NCBI RefSeq assembly: GCF_040361255.1
Contig: NZ_APNG01000005.1
Span: 161,655 to 225,654, forward strand
DNA length: 64,000 nt
Direction: 5' to 3'
DNA from: Salinisphaera sp040361255
Lineage (GTDB): Bacteria; Pseudomonadota; Gammaproteobacteria; Nevskiales; Salinisphaeraceae
Shown here piece by piece: positions 17,570 through 26,475 of this stretch; positions within the stretch are counted from its first letter, which is position 1, and the number at the start of each line of letters is the position of its first letter. Below the pieces are notes generated by a model. That model worked only from the letters and a program-made list of their open reading frames with translations. It searched no databases and was not told the origin of the DNA. Position numbers and translations under genes: made by a program.

Positions 17570-18865
17570 TCAGCCGGCGATCAACGCCAGCCAGCCGGCC
17601 AGCGCGCTGAGCGTGATCAACAGCACCGGCACGGTCAGTACGATGCCGATCCGAAAATACTGGCCCCAGCCGATGGTCAGCCCCTTGCGCGCGAGTACAT
17701 GCAGCCAGAGCAGGGTGGCCAGGCTGCCGATCGGGGTGATCTTGGGCCCGAGGTCGCTGCCGACCACGTTGGCATAGATCATGGCTTGCTGGGCCAGGCC
17801 GGATACGTGACTGGCGTCGACTGAAAGTGCGACTACCAGCACGGTCGGCATATTGTTCATCACCGACGACAGGAAAGCGGCGAGAAAGCCGGTGCCGACG
17901 CTCGCTACCCATAGTGACTGTCCGCCGAGCCTATCGAGAATAGCCGCCAGATGGGCGGTCAGGCCGACGCTCTGCAGCCCGTAGACGACCAGATACATGC
18001 CCAGCGAGAACACGACGATATCCCAGGGGGCGCCGCGGATCACTTTCATGTTATCGACCACGGGGCCGCGCTGGGCGAGCCCGAGCAGGACGGCCGCACC
18101 GAGCGCGGCGACCGCACACACCGGCACGCCGATGAGCTCGGCCGCGAACAGGCCCACCAGCAGCAGCCCGAGTACCCACCAGCCGGCCTTGAATACGGTC
18201 GCGTCCTTGATCGCCTCACGCGGCTCGCGTAATTGGCCGGGGTCGAAGCGCGCCGGGATATCACGTCGGAAATACCAGAACACGATCCCGATCGAAGCCG
18301 CGACGGAGACGATATAGACCGGCGCCATCACCGCGGCATAGCTGCCAAAATCCAGGTCGAAGAAATCGGCCGAGACGATATTCACCAGGTTGGAAATCAC
18401 CAGCGGCAGGCTGGCCGTGTCGGCGATGAAACCGGCCGCCATGACGAAGGCCAGGGTCGCACCGGCGGAAAACCCCAGCGCGAGCAGCATTTCGAATACG
18501 ATTGGCGTGAGGATGAGCGCAGCCCCGTCATTGGCAAAAACGGCGGAAACCAGCGCCCCCAGCAGCATCACCAGCACCAGCAGGCGCGGGCCGCGACCGT
18601 CGCCGCGCCGGGCGACATGCAGTGCGGCCCATTCAAAGAAGCCGGCTTCGTCGAGCACCAGACTGATCAGGATGATGGCCACAAAGGTGAAGGTGGCATT
18701 CCAGACGATGCCCCAGACGGTGGCGATATCGCCGATATCGACCACGCCAGTCGCCAGGGCCACCAGCGCGCCGGCCGACGCGCTCCAGCCGATGCCCAGA
18801 CCGCGTGGCTGCCAGATGACCAGCGTGAGCGTGGCAATAAAGATAAGAACGGCAAGAATCGTCAT
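17570..18865 (-). CDS. arsB: Arsenite efflux permease ArsB
   Basis: 431 residues with about 12 hydrophobic segments, the usual ArsB size. Conserved stretches include SLVLDEAGFFEWAALHVAR, SAVFANDGAALILTPIVFEM and SSVMNNMPTVLV, all typical of ArsB in the ion-transporter superfamily. It expels arsenite or antimonite across the inner membrane using proton motive force or ArsA; no arsA is visible here. It is the last gene of a minus-strand arsR-arsC-arsB set, 69 bases after arsC. Confidence 0.92.
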   Translation of the reverse strand: MTILAVLIFIATLTLVIWQPRGLGIGWSASAGALVALATGVVDIGDIATVWGIVWNATFTFVAIILISLVLDEAGFFEWAALHVARRGDGRGPRLLVLVMLLGALVSAVFANDGAALILTPIVFEMLLALGFSAGATLAFVMAAGFIADTASLPLVISNLVNIVSADFFDLDFGSYAAVMAPVYIVSVAASIGIVFWYFRRDIPARFDPGQLREPREAIKDATVFKAGWWVLGLLLVGLFAAELIGVPVCAVAALGAAVLLGLAQRGPVVDNMKVIRGAPWDIVVFSLGMYLVVYGLQSVGLTAHLAAILDRLGGQSLWVASVGTGFLAAFLSSVMNNMPTVLVVALSVDASHVSGLAQQAMIYANVVGSDLGPKITPIGSLATLLWLHVLARKGLTIGWGQYFRIGIVLTVPVLLITLSALAGWLALIAG

Positions 18866-18934
18866 GACAGTCCTGGATCGCAGGCAGGCGCGTCACGCCC
18901 CGGGGCATGCATCGTTGAAAAGGGGCCGGGCGGC

Positions 18935-19348
18935 TCAGTCGGTCAGCTCCGCGAGCAGACCTGCGACGCGCTGTTGGATAGCGTCGCGGCTGGCCGCGAA
19001 GATCGCGGCGATCTGCGCGCGGCTGCCCTGGGCTTTGGCTGGATCTTCCAGGCCCCAGTGGCGCTTGTGTGTGCCGGCTGGCAGCAGCGGGCAATGCTCG
19101 TCGGCATGGCCACAGACCGTGACCACGATATCGGCCCAGTCGATATCCGCGCTGGCGAGAATCGACGATGTCTGCGCTGATATATCGACGCCGGCTGCCT
19201 GCATCGTCGCCACCGCGTTCGGATTGAGCCCATGCGCCTCGAGACCGGCCGAGCGTACGGCAATCTCATTGCCGCCCAGATGACGGGTCCAGCCTTCGGC
19301 CATTTGCGAGCGGCAGCTGTTGCCGGTGCATACATAGAGAATATTCAT
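18935..19348 (-). CDS. arsC: Arsenate reductase ArsC (LMW phosphatase-like)
   Basis: 137 residues. The N-terminal active-site loop CTGNSCRSQMAEG is that of low-molecular-weight-phosphatase-type arsenate reductases, and VTVCGHADEHCP carries the further redox cysteines. It reduces arsenate to arsenite, which ArsB then exports, using thioredoxin or a thiol. Its start overlaps the arsR stop by four bases (ATGA), so the two are co-translated. Confidence 0.93.
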   Translation of the reverse strand: MNILYVCTGNSCRSQMAEGWTRHLGGNEIAVRSAGLEAHGLNPNAVATMQAAGVDISAQTSSILASADIDWADIVVTVCGHADEHCPLLPAGTHKRHWGLEDPAKAQGSRAQIAAIFAASRDAIQQRVAGLLAELTD

Positions 19349-19746
19349 GCGGGGTCGGTCACGGGCGGGGTGCTACAACGTTCGCCGGGTCGATCGACCA
19401 TGGTGGCCAGCCGTTGTGTATCGCGCATGAAAGGTTCGCTTCGGGCGTTGGCCTGGGCAGTTGCCTCGATGACCTCGCGTGCCCAGCCGGGCAGTTGTTT
19501 GCCGATGCGGTAATACACCCAGACCCGTTCGCGCCGATCATCGAGCACGCCGGCGTCGCGCAGCAGTTTCAGGTGCCGCGAAATCTTGGGTTGGGACAGA
19601 TCGAGCGCATGTACCAGCTCGCAAACGCACAATTCGCCGTGCTGGGCTATAAGCATCACACAACGTAGCCGTGTGTTATCGGCGAGCGCCTGAAAGAAGT
19701 CCTCGGCCGCGATTTCATCCCGCGGGACATCGGTAGGTGTAGCCAT
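19345..19746 (-). CDS. arsR: Arsenic-responsive repressor ArsR
   Basis: 133 residues with the winged helix-turn-helix of the ArsR/SmtB family. ELCVCELVHALDLSQPKISR combines the CVCEL arsenite-binding cysteines with the recognition helix. It should repress the operon until As(III) or Sb(III) binds. It is the first gene of the set, and an inverted repeat consistent with its operator lies just upstream (19760-19787). The C-terminal tail carries one further cysteine (GERCSTPP). Confidence 0.94.
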   Translation of the reverse strand: MATPTDVPRDEIAAEDFFQALADNTRLRCVMLIAQHGELCVCELVHALDLSQPKISRHLKLLRDAGVLDDRRERVWVYYRIGKQLPGWAREVIEATAQANARSEPFMRDTQRLATMVDRPGERCSTPPVTDPA

Positions 19747-19759
19747 CGTATTCGAAAAA

Positions 19760-19787
19760 TCGTATATATGGAAAATAGAATATACGA
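19760..19787 (-). promoter_or_regulatory. Probable ArsR operator
   Basis: A perfect 8-base inverted repeat, TCGTATAT and ATATACGA, is separated by 12 bases in an AT-rich stretch 14 bases upstream of the arsR start. This position overlaps where the promoter must lie, as expected for autoregulation. Confidence 0.65.
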
Positions 19788-19866
19788 AGTAGCGAATACG
19801 TCAATCACATAAGCCGTTGTCTCGGCGCTGGCGGCGCGCGCTAACACAGCGCCGCCGTGCTGGCGC

Positions 19867-20832
19867 TTAGAGCCCCTGCGCGCCGCGGCGCAGCCAGCCG
19901 TGTACGAACGCGAGCTTGCGCCGTGCTGCCTCGGAAAGGGCGAACGGATACAGATCCGACAGCCCCATCGAGCGATTGACATGATTCACGCCGATGGCAA
20001 GCGAGGCGGCGATATGAATCAGACGCTCGGAATCCGGCTCTGCATAGGGATCCCAGCCGCGGTCGGGCAGTTCGGGCGCGGACAGCCCGGCGGCCATGAA
20101 GCTGTCGGTGATGTCGGTCAAATGCAGCAGATGGGCAGTGGTTTCGGCCCAGTCTTCATGCGGATGCGCCGATGCATAGCTGGTCAGAAAACGCAGCGAC
20201 CAATCCGGCGGCGGGCCGTTTTCGTAGTGGCGTTGCAGCGCGGTGGGATAATCCGCGCGTTCGTCGCCGAACATGTCGCGAAATGCATCCAGAAAATCAT
20301 CGCGCAGACTCAGCCGCCACCACAGCATATGCGCGATCTCGTGGCGCATATGGCCGATCATGGTCCGATAGCGCTCCTGGAGCGCCTGGCTACGGGTCGC
20401 ACGGACCACCGGGTCGGCCTCGGTCACGCTGATCGTCACCACGCCCTGGGCATGGCCCATGGGCACCGGGGCGGTGTCTTCGGCGAGCATGTGGAATACC
20501 GGGCGTGTGCCCGGGTCCTCGGGGCGAAACCAGTGCCAGCGACCGAGATTATCCAGTGTCCAGCGCTTGGCGGCTTCGGTTTCGGCCCAGTTCGCCATCG
20601 CACCGTCGATCGCTGGGTCGGGCGCGAGCGCGGTCATCGCACAGGAGCGACAGAACGCCCCTTGCTCGGGCGCGATCCAGTTACAGCCGATGACTTCGCG
20701 GTTAATACAGAACGGCGGCATCGGCACGAAGGCACGGGCCTGCGGGTCGTAGGCGACCGGCGTGCCCTCGGCGGTGGTGAGATTATCGAACCAGAGTGAA
20801 CCGGAACCGACGGGGTTGGCGAATACACGCAT
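19867..20832 (-). CDS. Putative zinc-binding metallopeptidase (Peptidase_Mx-like)
   Basis: 321 residues. MRHEIAHMLWW gives the HExxH zinc-metalloprotease motif, and HPHEDWAETTAHLLH supplies a downstream glutamate region. An N-terminal cysteine cluster is present as PPFCINREVIGC and FCRSC. In relatives, as I recall, another CxxC precedes it, but here that place reads ANPVGSGSLWF. The protein lacks a signal peptide. Its substrate is not known, and it has no functional link to the upstream arsenic genes beyond position. Confidence 0.72.
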   Translation of the reverse strand: MRVFANPVGSGSLWFDNLTTAEGTPVAYDPQARAFVPMPPFCINREVIGCNWIAPEQGAFCRSCAMTALAPDPAIDGAMANWAETEAAKRWTLDNLGRWHWFRPEDPGTRPVFHMLAEDTAPVPMGHAQGVVTISVTEADPVVRATRSQALQERYRTMIGHMRHEIAHMLWWRLSLRDDFLDAFRDMFGDERADYPTALQRHYENGPPPDWSLRFLTSYASAHPHEDWAETTAHLLHLTDITDSFMAAGLSAPELPDRGWDPYAEPDSERLIHIAASLAIGVNHVNRSMGLSDLYPFALSEAARRKLAFVHGWLRRGAQGL

Positions 20833-21008
20833 TGCGCTAGGGCTCCAGAACGAGGCCAGAAAAAACGAACATACGGCCCACGTTCGGCCGTTCGGCTGCG
20901 TGGGTCAACCGCCATGCGGGCAAACACCTTGGCCGCCAGTGCCCGCCCCGGGCCGGCGTACATGGCGGCGATGCGCTGATTGCGCTGGGCCGAAGCGCAA
21001 GACGATCA

Positions 21009-21040
21009 TAAAAAAGCCCGGCCTGTAACACAGGCCGGGC
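21009..21040 (-). terminator. Strong rho-independent terminator
   Basis: An 11-base perfect stem GCCCGGCCTGT/ACAGGCCGGGC with a three-base loop is followed on the minus strand by a run of T. It lies 24 bases past the stop of the acyl-CoA ligase gene at 21064 and should end that transcript. Confidence 0.9.
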
Positions 21041-21063
21041 ATGAATGACGGCAAAGCGGTCGA

Positions 21064-22674
21064 TCAGGCGTTTTCGAGCAATTGCCGACGCAGGTCCAGC
21101 TTGCTGAATTTGCCCGTGGACGTGCGCGGAATCTCGTCCACGAAGACATAGTTTTCCGGCACCATCCATTTTTCCATGCGCTCGCGCAGGAAAGCGGACA
21201 GGTCTTCGGCCGAGAGCTCGCGGCCTTCGCGCACCACCACCGCAGCCAGCGGGCGTTCGCCCCATTTTTCATCGGGCTGGGCCACGACGGCCGCTTCGGC
21301 CACGTCTTCATGGCCCATGATGGCGTTTTCCAGCTGGACCGAGGAAATCCACTCGCCACCGGACTTGATTACGTCCTTGGTGCGGTCGGTGATGTTGATA
21401 TAGCCGTCTTCGTCGATGGTGGCGATATCGCCAGTGCGCAGCCAGCCGTCGGCGGTGAACTTGTCGTCGCTGTTTTCGAGCCGGTAATAGCTGCCCGTGA
21501 TCCACGGCCCACGGACCTGGATTTCGCCCATTTCCTTGCCGTTCCAGGGCAGCGGTTGGCCCTCGTCGCCCACGATACGCGTATCCACGAACGGCACCGG
21601 TGCGCCAGCGGTCGCACGAATCGCGTATTGCTCGTCTTCGGAGCGCTGCTGGATTTTGGGTTTCAGGCGCGCGGCCGAGGCCAGCGGCGAGGTTTCGGTC
21701 ATGCCCCAGGCCTGGATCACGGTGAGCCCGTATTTGTCGAAGCGCCGGATCATGGCTTCCGGCACGGCCGAGCCGCCCACGGTCATGCGCATTTCCGGAT
21801 GCAGCTTCCAGCGATTCGGCTCGGCATCCAGGGCGTTGATGATGCCCATCCAGATCGTCGGCACGCCGGCCGTGACGTTCACCTGTTCGGATTCATAGAC
21901 CTTGAGCAGGCTTTCTGCATCCATATGCGGACCGGGGAAGACCTGCTTGGCGCCGGTCAGCGTGGACACATAGGGCAGACCCCAGGCATTGACGTGGAAC
22001 ATCGGCACCACCGGCAGAATCACGTCGTTGTACGACAGATTCAGCGTATCCGGCGTGGCCGAGGCCATGGCATGCAGCACGCTGGAGCGGTGCGAATAGA
22101 CCACGCCCTTGGGCTTGCCGGTCGTGCCGGAGGTGTAGCACATGCCGCAGGCGTCGTATTCGCTTTTTTCCGGATATTCGAATTCGCCCTGGGCGCCGGC
22201 CAGGAAATCTTCATAGCCGATCATGCCGTCGGGCACCGGCTTGCCGGCCAGCGGTACGACGATGATCTTTTCGAAATTCACCTGATCGGCGAACTTCTCG
22301 TAGAGCGGCAGCAGTACGTCGTCGATGATCAGAATGCGATCTTCGGCATGGTTGACGATCCAGGCCACATCGTCCGGTGGCAGACGCAGGTTGAGCGTAT
22401 GCAGGACCGCGCCGGTAATCGGAATACCGAAATAGGCTTCCAGATGGGCGTGTGTGTTCCAGGAGAAGGTCGCGACCCGGTCGCCGTTCTTGATGCCGGC
22501 TTCGATCAGTGCCTGCGCCAGTTGCTTGGCGCGCTTGACCATATCGGCATAGGTATAGCGAAACAGGCTCTTGTCCGGCATGTGGGTCACGATTTCCACA
22601 TCGCCGAACTGGGTGCCCGCGCGCTCGAGAATGTCGTCGAGCAGCAGCGGGCGGTCCATCATCGTGGATTGCAT
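21064..22674 (-). CDS. Medium/long-chain fatty acyl-CoA ligase
   Basis: 536 residues of the ANL (AMP-binding) superfamily. The P-loop is CYTSGTTGKPKGVVYSHRS, and VIQAWGMTETSP is the motif A4-like substrate/AMP region. GWLRTGDIATIDEDGYI and DRTKDVIKSGGEWIS form the hinge, and PRTSTGKFSK holds the catalytic lysine. The sequence resembles AlkK-type ligases for medium and long chain acids. The ATG at 22674 is preceded by AGGAGA at the best spacing; an upstream in-frame start at 22725 lacks this. It is monocistronic, with its own terminator at 21009-21040. The exact chain length is not readable from the sequence. Confidence 0.93.
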   Translation of the reverse strand: MQSTMMDRPLLLDDILERAGTQFGDVEIVTHMPDKSLFRYTYADMVKRAKQLAQALIEAGIKNGDRVATFSWNTHAHLEAYFGIPITGAVLHTLNLRLPPDDVAWIVNHAEDRILIIDDVLLPLYEKFADQVNFEKIIVVPLAGKPVPDGMIGYEDFLAGAQGEFEYPEKSEYDACGMCYTSGTTGKPKGVVYSHRSSVLHAMASATPDTLNLSYNDVILPVVPMFHVNAWGLPYVSTLTGAKQVFPGPHMDAESLLKVYESEQVNVTAGVPTIWMGIINALDAEPNRWKLHPEMRMTVGGSAVPEAMIRRFDKYGLTVIQAWGMTETSPLASAARLKPKIQQRSEDEQYAIRATAGAPVPFVDTRIVGDEGQPLPWNGKEMGEIQVRGPWITGSYYRLENSDDKFTADGWLRTGDIATIDEDGYINITDRTKDVIKSGGEWISSVQLENAIMGHEDVAEAAVVAQPDEKWGERPLAAVVVREGRELSAEDLSAFLRERMEKWMVPENYVFVDEIPRTSTGKFSKLDLRRQLLENA

Positions 22675-22967
22675 GGGATCTCCTCTAGCAATATCGGTTT
22701 GTTGTAAGTCTTGCGTTGCGAGCATCGCATTGGCGCGCCCGGATCGTCCATATTTGTTGGCTTATACCAGCAAACCGTCTGCGTCGATCAGGGTAATGCA
22801 GCGTACCGATCAGCCTCGCGTACCGCTTGAAACAGCGTTTTAACGCAGGCGTTACGGAACACGCACTGCTGTTCAGCTGACATACGCATACCGGCGTAGC
22901 CTTGTGTATGCGTCGATGGTGCGCGCGAAAACGCGCTGCACGTTTGCCCACGAACAGAGGTAGGGCC

Positions 22968-23426
22968 ATGAGTAAACGACTGTTGTCCATATTGTTTTCC
23001 GCAGCCCTGGTAATCGGGCATGCCGGCGGTGTCATGGCCGGCGAATTGACGGTCGACGAGATGCAGGCCGAGCTGGATGCGGCTACGCCCGAGCAGCCGG
23101 CCGATTTTTCCGGCCATGATCTGAGCTATCTGGACCTGTCCGGCATGGATCTGTCGGGCGCCAATCTGGCGGCCGCGGATCTGAGCAACGCCCGGCTGGA
23201 AAACACGCGCCTGGAAGGGGCGTCGCTGATCGGCGCCAAACTGAATGGGGCATGGTTGGCCGGGGCCGATCTGTCCAATACCAACCTGCGCGATGCGGTG
23301 TTCGTGGATGCCATGCTCACGGGCGCGCGCTTTACCGGGGCCGACTTGCAGGGCACCGATTTCTCTGGCGCCGAGCTGAACGGCGCGACCGGCCTGTACG
23401 GCGAGCTGGCACGCCAGCGGGTCTAG
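22968..23426 (+). CDS. Exported pentapeptide-repeat protein
   Basis: 152 residues from the ATG at 22968, which follows AGAGGTAGGG. A signal peptide (about 1-24, ending VMA) precedes the mature part. From about residue 50 there is a run of A(D/N)LxX pentapeptides such as LSGANLAAADLSNARLEN, close to the right-handed beta-helix consensus, with around 16 repeats. Pentapeptide proteins can mimic DNA shape or act as scaffolds, but a periplasmic one has no obvious function. No neighbour clarifies its role. Confidence 0.8.
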   Translation: MSKRLLSILFSAALVIGHAGGVMAGELTVDEMQAELDAATPEQPADFSGHDLSYLDLSGMDLSGANLAAADLSNARLENTRLEGASLIGAKLNGAWLAGADLSNTNLRDAVFVDAMLTGARFTGADLQGTDFSGAELNGATGLYGELARQRV

Positions 23427-23502
23427 CGCATCGCCGCCCGCGTCGCCGGATGCGGGCGGCTTGGTTATAGTGCGGCGATCCTTATCGACGGATATCGAAC
23501 GT

Positions 23503-23961
23503 ATGCGCTACTGGGAAGATTTCGAGGTTGGCGAGACCGAACGCTACGGCGCCTATCAGGTGACCGAGGCTGAGATCATCGAATTCGCCACGGCCTATGG
23601 TCCGCTGCCGTTTCATACCGACCCCGAAGCGGCCAAGGACAGCCCCTACGGCGCGCTGACCGCGCCCGGGCTTTTGACCTGTGCGATCTTCATGCGTCTG
23701 CTGGTCGATCACCTGCTGCTGGATGCGGCCTCGCTGGGCTCGCCGGGCGTGGATGAAGTGCGCTGGCTCAAACCCGTCTATGCCGGCGATACGTTGTCGG
23801 TGCGCCAGCAGGCGCTATCCAAGCGCGTGCTCGAAAGCCGGCCGGAAATGGGCCTGGTGAAGAATCGCTTCGAAGTGCTCAATCAGCACGACGAGGTCGT
23901 CTGTGAGATCGCCTCGAACGGCCTGTTCGGCCGCCGCGATACCAGTGGAGCCACGGCATGA
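23503..23961 (+). CDS. MaoC-family dehydratase (first of a pair)
   Basis: 152 residues. MRYWEDFEVGETERYGAYQV begins a hot-dog fold of the MaoC type, followed by the GPLPFHTDPEAA motif region and RWLKPVYAGDTLSV. MaoC-like proteins act as enoyl-CoA hydratases or related dehydratases. The stop overlaps the next start by four bases, so the two related proteins probably form a heteromer or act in sequence. The start at 23503 is chosen because the domain begins there; the frame is open to 23461. Confidence 0.85.
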   Translation: MRYWEDFEVGETERYGAYQVTEAEIIEFATAYGPLPFHTDPEAAKDSPYGALTAPGLLTCAIFMRLLVDHLLLDAASLGSPGVDEVRWLKPVYAGDTLSVRQQALSKRVLESRPEMGLVKNRFEVLNQHDEVVCEIASNGLFGRRDTSGATA

Positions 23962-24404
23962 TTCACTACGAAGACCTCGCGGTCGGCGACACGGTGGAAC
24001 TGGGCCCGACCAGCGCCAGCGCGAACGAGATGATCGCCTTTGCCAAACGCTACGATCCGCAACCGTTTCACCTGAGCGACGAAGGCGCGGCGAATACCTA
24101 TTTCGGACGGCTGGCGGCCTCCGGCTGGCATACCGCAGCGCTGACCATGCGGCTGATGATGACCGGCCGGGACGATCCGCTGGCCAGTCTCGGCTCACCC
24201 GGTTTCGAAAACCTGCGCTGGCGCAAGCCGGTCTATCCCGATGATCAACTCATCGCGCAGGTGCGTGTGGCCAGCAAGCGCGTATCCGAATCGCGGCCCG
24301 AAATGGGGCTGGTGCAGTTCGAGGTCGAAACGCGTAACCAGGACGATGTCGTGGTAATGAGCTTTGTCTCGACCTCGATGATCGCCCGGCGCGAGCCCGG
24401 CTGA
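23958..24404 (+). CDS. MaoC-family dehydratase (second of a pair)
   Basis: 148 residues, similar in layout to its upstream neighbour: MIHYEDLAVGDTVELGPTSA, FAKRYDPQPFHLSDEGA and LRWRKPVYPDDQL. The two genes look like an old duplication. The family hydrates enoyl-CoA; with an acyl-CoA ligase and an acyl-CoA dehydrogenase elsewhere in the window, a role in fatty-acid or branched-acid degradation is reasonable but not shown. It converges with zapE. Confidence 0.87.
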   Translation: MIHYEDLAVGDTVELGPTSASANEMIAFAKRYDPQPFHLSDEGAANTYFGRLAASGWHTAALTMRLMMTGRDDPLASLGSPGFENLRWRKPVYPDDQLIAQVRVASKRVSESRPEMGLVQFEVETRNQDDVVVMSFVSTSMIARREPG

Positions 24405-24428
24405 CACACCGTCGTAGCCGCCCGCGCT

Positions 24429-25523
24429 TCAGGTGCGATGCGGCTCGCCGAGATATTCGCTGGAACTCATTTCGTGCAGGCGACTGGCCGTGCGTTCGAA
24501 CTCGAATTCCAGGCGGGTGCCCTGGTAGAGATCGTCCGGCTCGGCCTCGGCGGTACAGAACAGGTTCACGCGTCGATCGTAGAATTCGTCCACGGCGTTG
24601 ATGAAGCGCCGGGCGGCGTTGTTTTCGTTGTCATCGAATACGGGCACGTTCGAGACCATGATGGTCGAGTATTCGCGCGCCATCTCGATATAGTCGTTGG
24701 CCGAGCGATTGCCGCGACACAGATCCTCGAAGTCGAACCAGACCGCGCTGTCGGCGCGTCGGCGTACGGGAATCTTGCGGCCCAGGATCTTGACGTTGCC
24801 GCCCTCGGTATCGCGCCCGGTCGCCAGGCGTTCGAAATGGCTGGCGAGCACCGCATCGGCGGCTTCGCCGGTGGGCGTCTGATAGGTGGCGGCTTCGTCG
24901 ATACGATCCAGGCGATAGTCGGTGCCGTCGTCGAGATGCATGACCGTGCAGTATTGTTTGATGCGCTCGATGGCCGGTTTGAAGCGCTCGCGCTGCAGGC
25001 CATCCTTGTAGAGATCGTCGGGAGCGACGTTGGAGGTGGTCACCAGCGTCACGCCGCGCTCGAACAGTTCTTCGGTCAAACGCGCCAGAATCATGGCATC
25101 GGCCACGTCGGAGACAAAGAACTCGTCGAAGCACAATACGCGATCGCTGGCCCATTCCTTGGCGATGAGCTTGAGCGGGTCGGACTTGTGCGCATATTTC
25201 TTGCGCGCTTCGTGCACCTTTTGCATGAAGCGATGAAAATGCAGCCGCGATTTTTCTTCGAAGGGCAGGTTTTCGAAGAAACTGTCCATCAGATAGGTCT
25301 TGCCACGACCGACGCCGCCCCACAGATAGAGCCCGGTGACCGGCTTGCGCTTGGGCTTGCCGAACAACGGTTTGGTGGTCGGGTTTTCGAGCAGGGCGTC
25401 GTGGATCGACTGCAGCGCGTCGACCGCTTTCTCCTGGGCAGGGTCACGCAGAAAATCGTCGCGCGCCAGATCGGCGTCGTAGCGCGCGCGTGGGCCCGCG
25501 GCGCTGTCAGCGGTGTCGGCCAT
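24429..25523 (-). CDS. zapE: Cell division ATPase ZapE (AFG1/YhcM family)
   Basis: 364 residues from the ATG at 25523. Walker A is LYLWGGVGRGKTYLMD, and Walker B appears as RVLCFDEFFVSD. RLHFHRFMQKVHEA and the C-terminal DEFYDRRVN are further AFG1-family blocks. ZapE binds FtsZ and affects Z-ring stability under stress in Escherichia coli. It is divergent from xerD with about 40 bases between starts, where TATAAT occurs on the minus strand at 25552-25557. Confidence 0.92.
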   Translation of the reverse strand: MADTADSAAGPRARYDADLARDDFLRDPAQEKAVDALQSIHDALLENPTTKPLFGKPKRKPVTGLYLWGGVGRGKTYLMDSFFENLPFEEKSRLHFHRFMQKVHEARKKYAHKSDPLKLIAKEWASDRVLCFDEFFVSDVADAMILARLTEELFERGVTLVTTSNVAPDDLYKDGLQRERFKPAIERIKQYCTVMHLDDGTDYRLDRIDEAATYQTPTGEAADAVLASHFERLATGRDTEGGNVKILGRKIPVRRRADSAVWFDFEDLCRGNRSANDYIEMAREYSTIMVSNVPVFDDNENNAARRFINAVDEFYDRRVNLFCTAEAEPDDLYQGTRLEFEFERTASRLHEMSSSEYLGEPHRT

Positions 25524-25563
25524 GCAAACTCTCGTACGGTAAAATCCGTTTATTATACGCGGC

Positions 25564-26475
25564 ATGGCTGCTATCGACGCCCTCGACGACGACACCGCCC
25601 GGGTGATCGAATCCTTTATCGACGGCATCTGGGCCGAGCGGGGTCTGTCGGATGCCACGCTGGGCGCCTATCGCAACGATCTGGCGCATTTCGCGAAATG
25701 GCTGGATCGGCGCGTAGCGCTCGTCGACGTTCAGCGCGCCGATCTGCAGGCCTATCTGGCCGCGCGTAACACGCCCGGCTCGAGCCCGCGCAGCGCGGCC
25801 CGGCTGTTGTCGAGCCTGCGCCAGTTCTATCGCTACCAGCTACGCGCCAACGTGATCGCCGAAGACCCGAGCGCGCTGATCGATATGCCGGCCCAGGGCC
25901 GGCGCCTGCCCAAAACCCTCACCGAAGCGGATGTCGAAGCGCTACTGGCGGCCCCCGATACCGATAGCGATATCGGCCTGCGCGATCGCGCCATGCTCGA
26001 ACTCATGTATGCCGCCGGGCTGCGTGTGTCGGAACTGGTCGGGGCCACGCGTGCGCAGGTCAACACGCGTCAGGGCGTGATTCGGGTGACCGGCAAGGGC
26101 GGGCGCGAACGCCTGGTGCCGCTGGGCCTGGCAGCGATCGAATGGCTGGAACACTATATGCGCGAAGCACGCGGCATCCTGCTCGGCGCCAGACAAAGCG
26201 ACGCCCTTTTCGTCACCGGGCGCGGCGGGGGCATGACCCGCCAGAACGTCTGGTATCGCATTCGCGGCTATGCCGAGCAGGCCGGTATTCGAAACGACAT
26301 ATCGCCGCATGCCCTGCGTCATGCCTTTGCCACTCACCTGCTCAACCACGGCGCCGATCTGCGCGCGGTCCAGATGCTGCTCGGCCATTCCGATCTGTCC
26401 ACCACCCAGATCTATACCCACGTCGCGCGGGCCCGTCTGGCCGCGCTGCATGCCGAACATCATCCGCGCGGCTGA
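25564..26475 (+). CDS. xerD: Tyrosine recombinase XerD
   Basis: 303 residues, close to the usual 298. The N-terminal core-binding domain is followed by the catalytic domain with GLRVSELVG (Arg), KGGRERLVPLG (Lys), SPHALRHAFATHLL (His and Arg), LLGHSDLSTTQIYTHV (His and the nucleophilic Tyr). XerD with XerC resolves chromosome dimers at dif. The choice of XerD over XerC rests on overall impression. Its stop and the next start share a base (TGATG), so the downstream CYTH protein is translationally coupled. Confidence 0.88.
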   Translation: MAAIDALDDDTARVIESFIDGIWAERGLSDATLGAYRNDLAHFAKWLDRRVALVDVQRADLQAYLAARNTPGSSPRSAARLLSSLRQFYRYQLRANVIAEDPSALIDMPAQGRRLPKTLTEADVEALLAAPDTDSDIGLRDRAMLELMYAAGLRVSELVGATRAQVNTRQGVIRVTGKGGRERLVPLGLAAIEWLEHYMREARGILLGARQSDALFVTGRGGGMTRQNVWYRIRGYAEQAGIRNDISPHALRHAFATHLLNHGADLRAVQMLLGHSDLSTTQIYTHVARARLAALHAEHHPRG

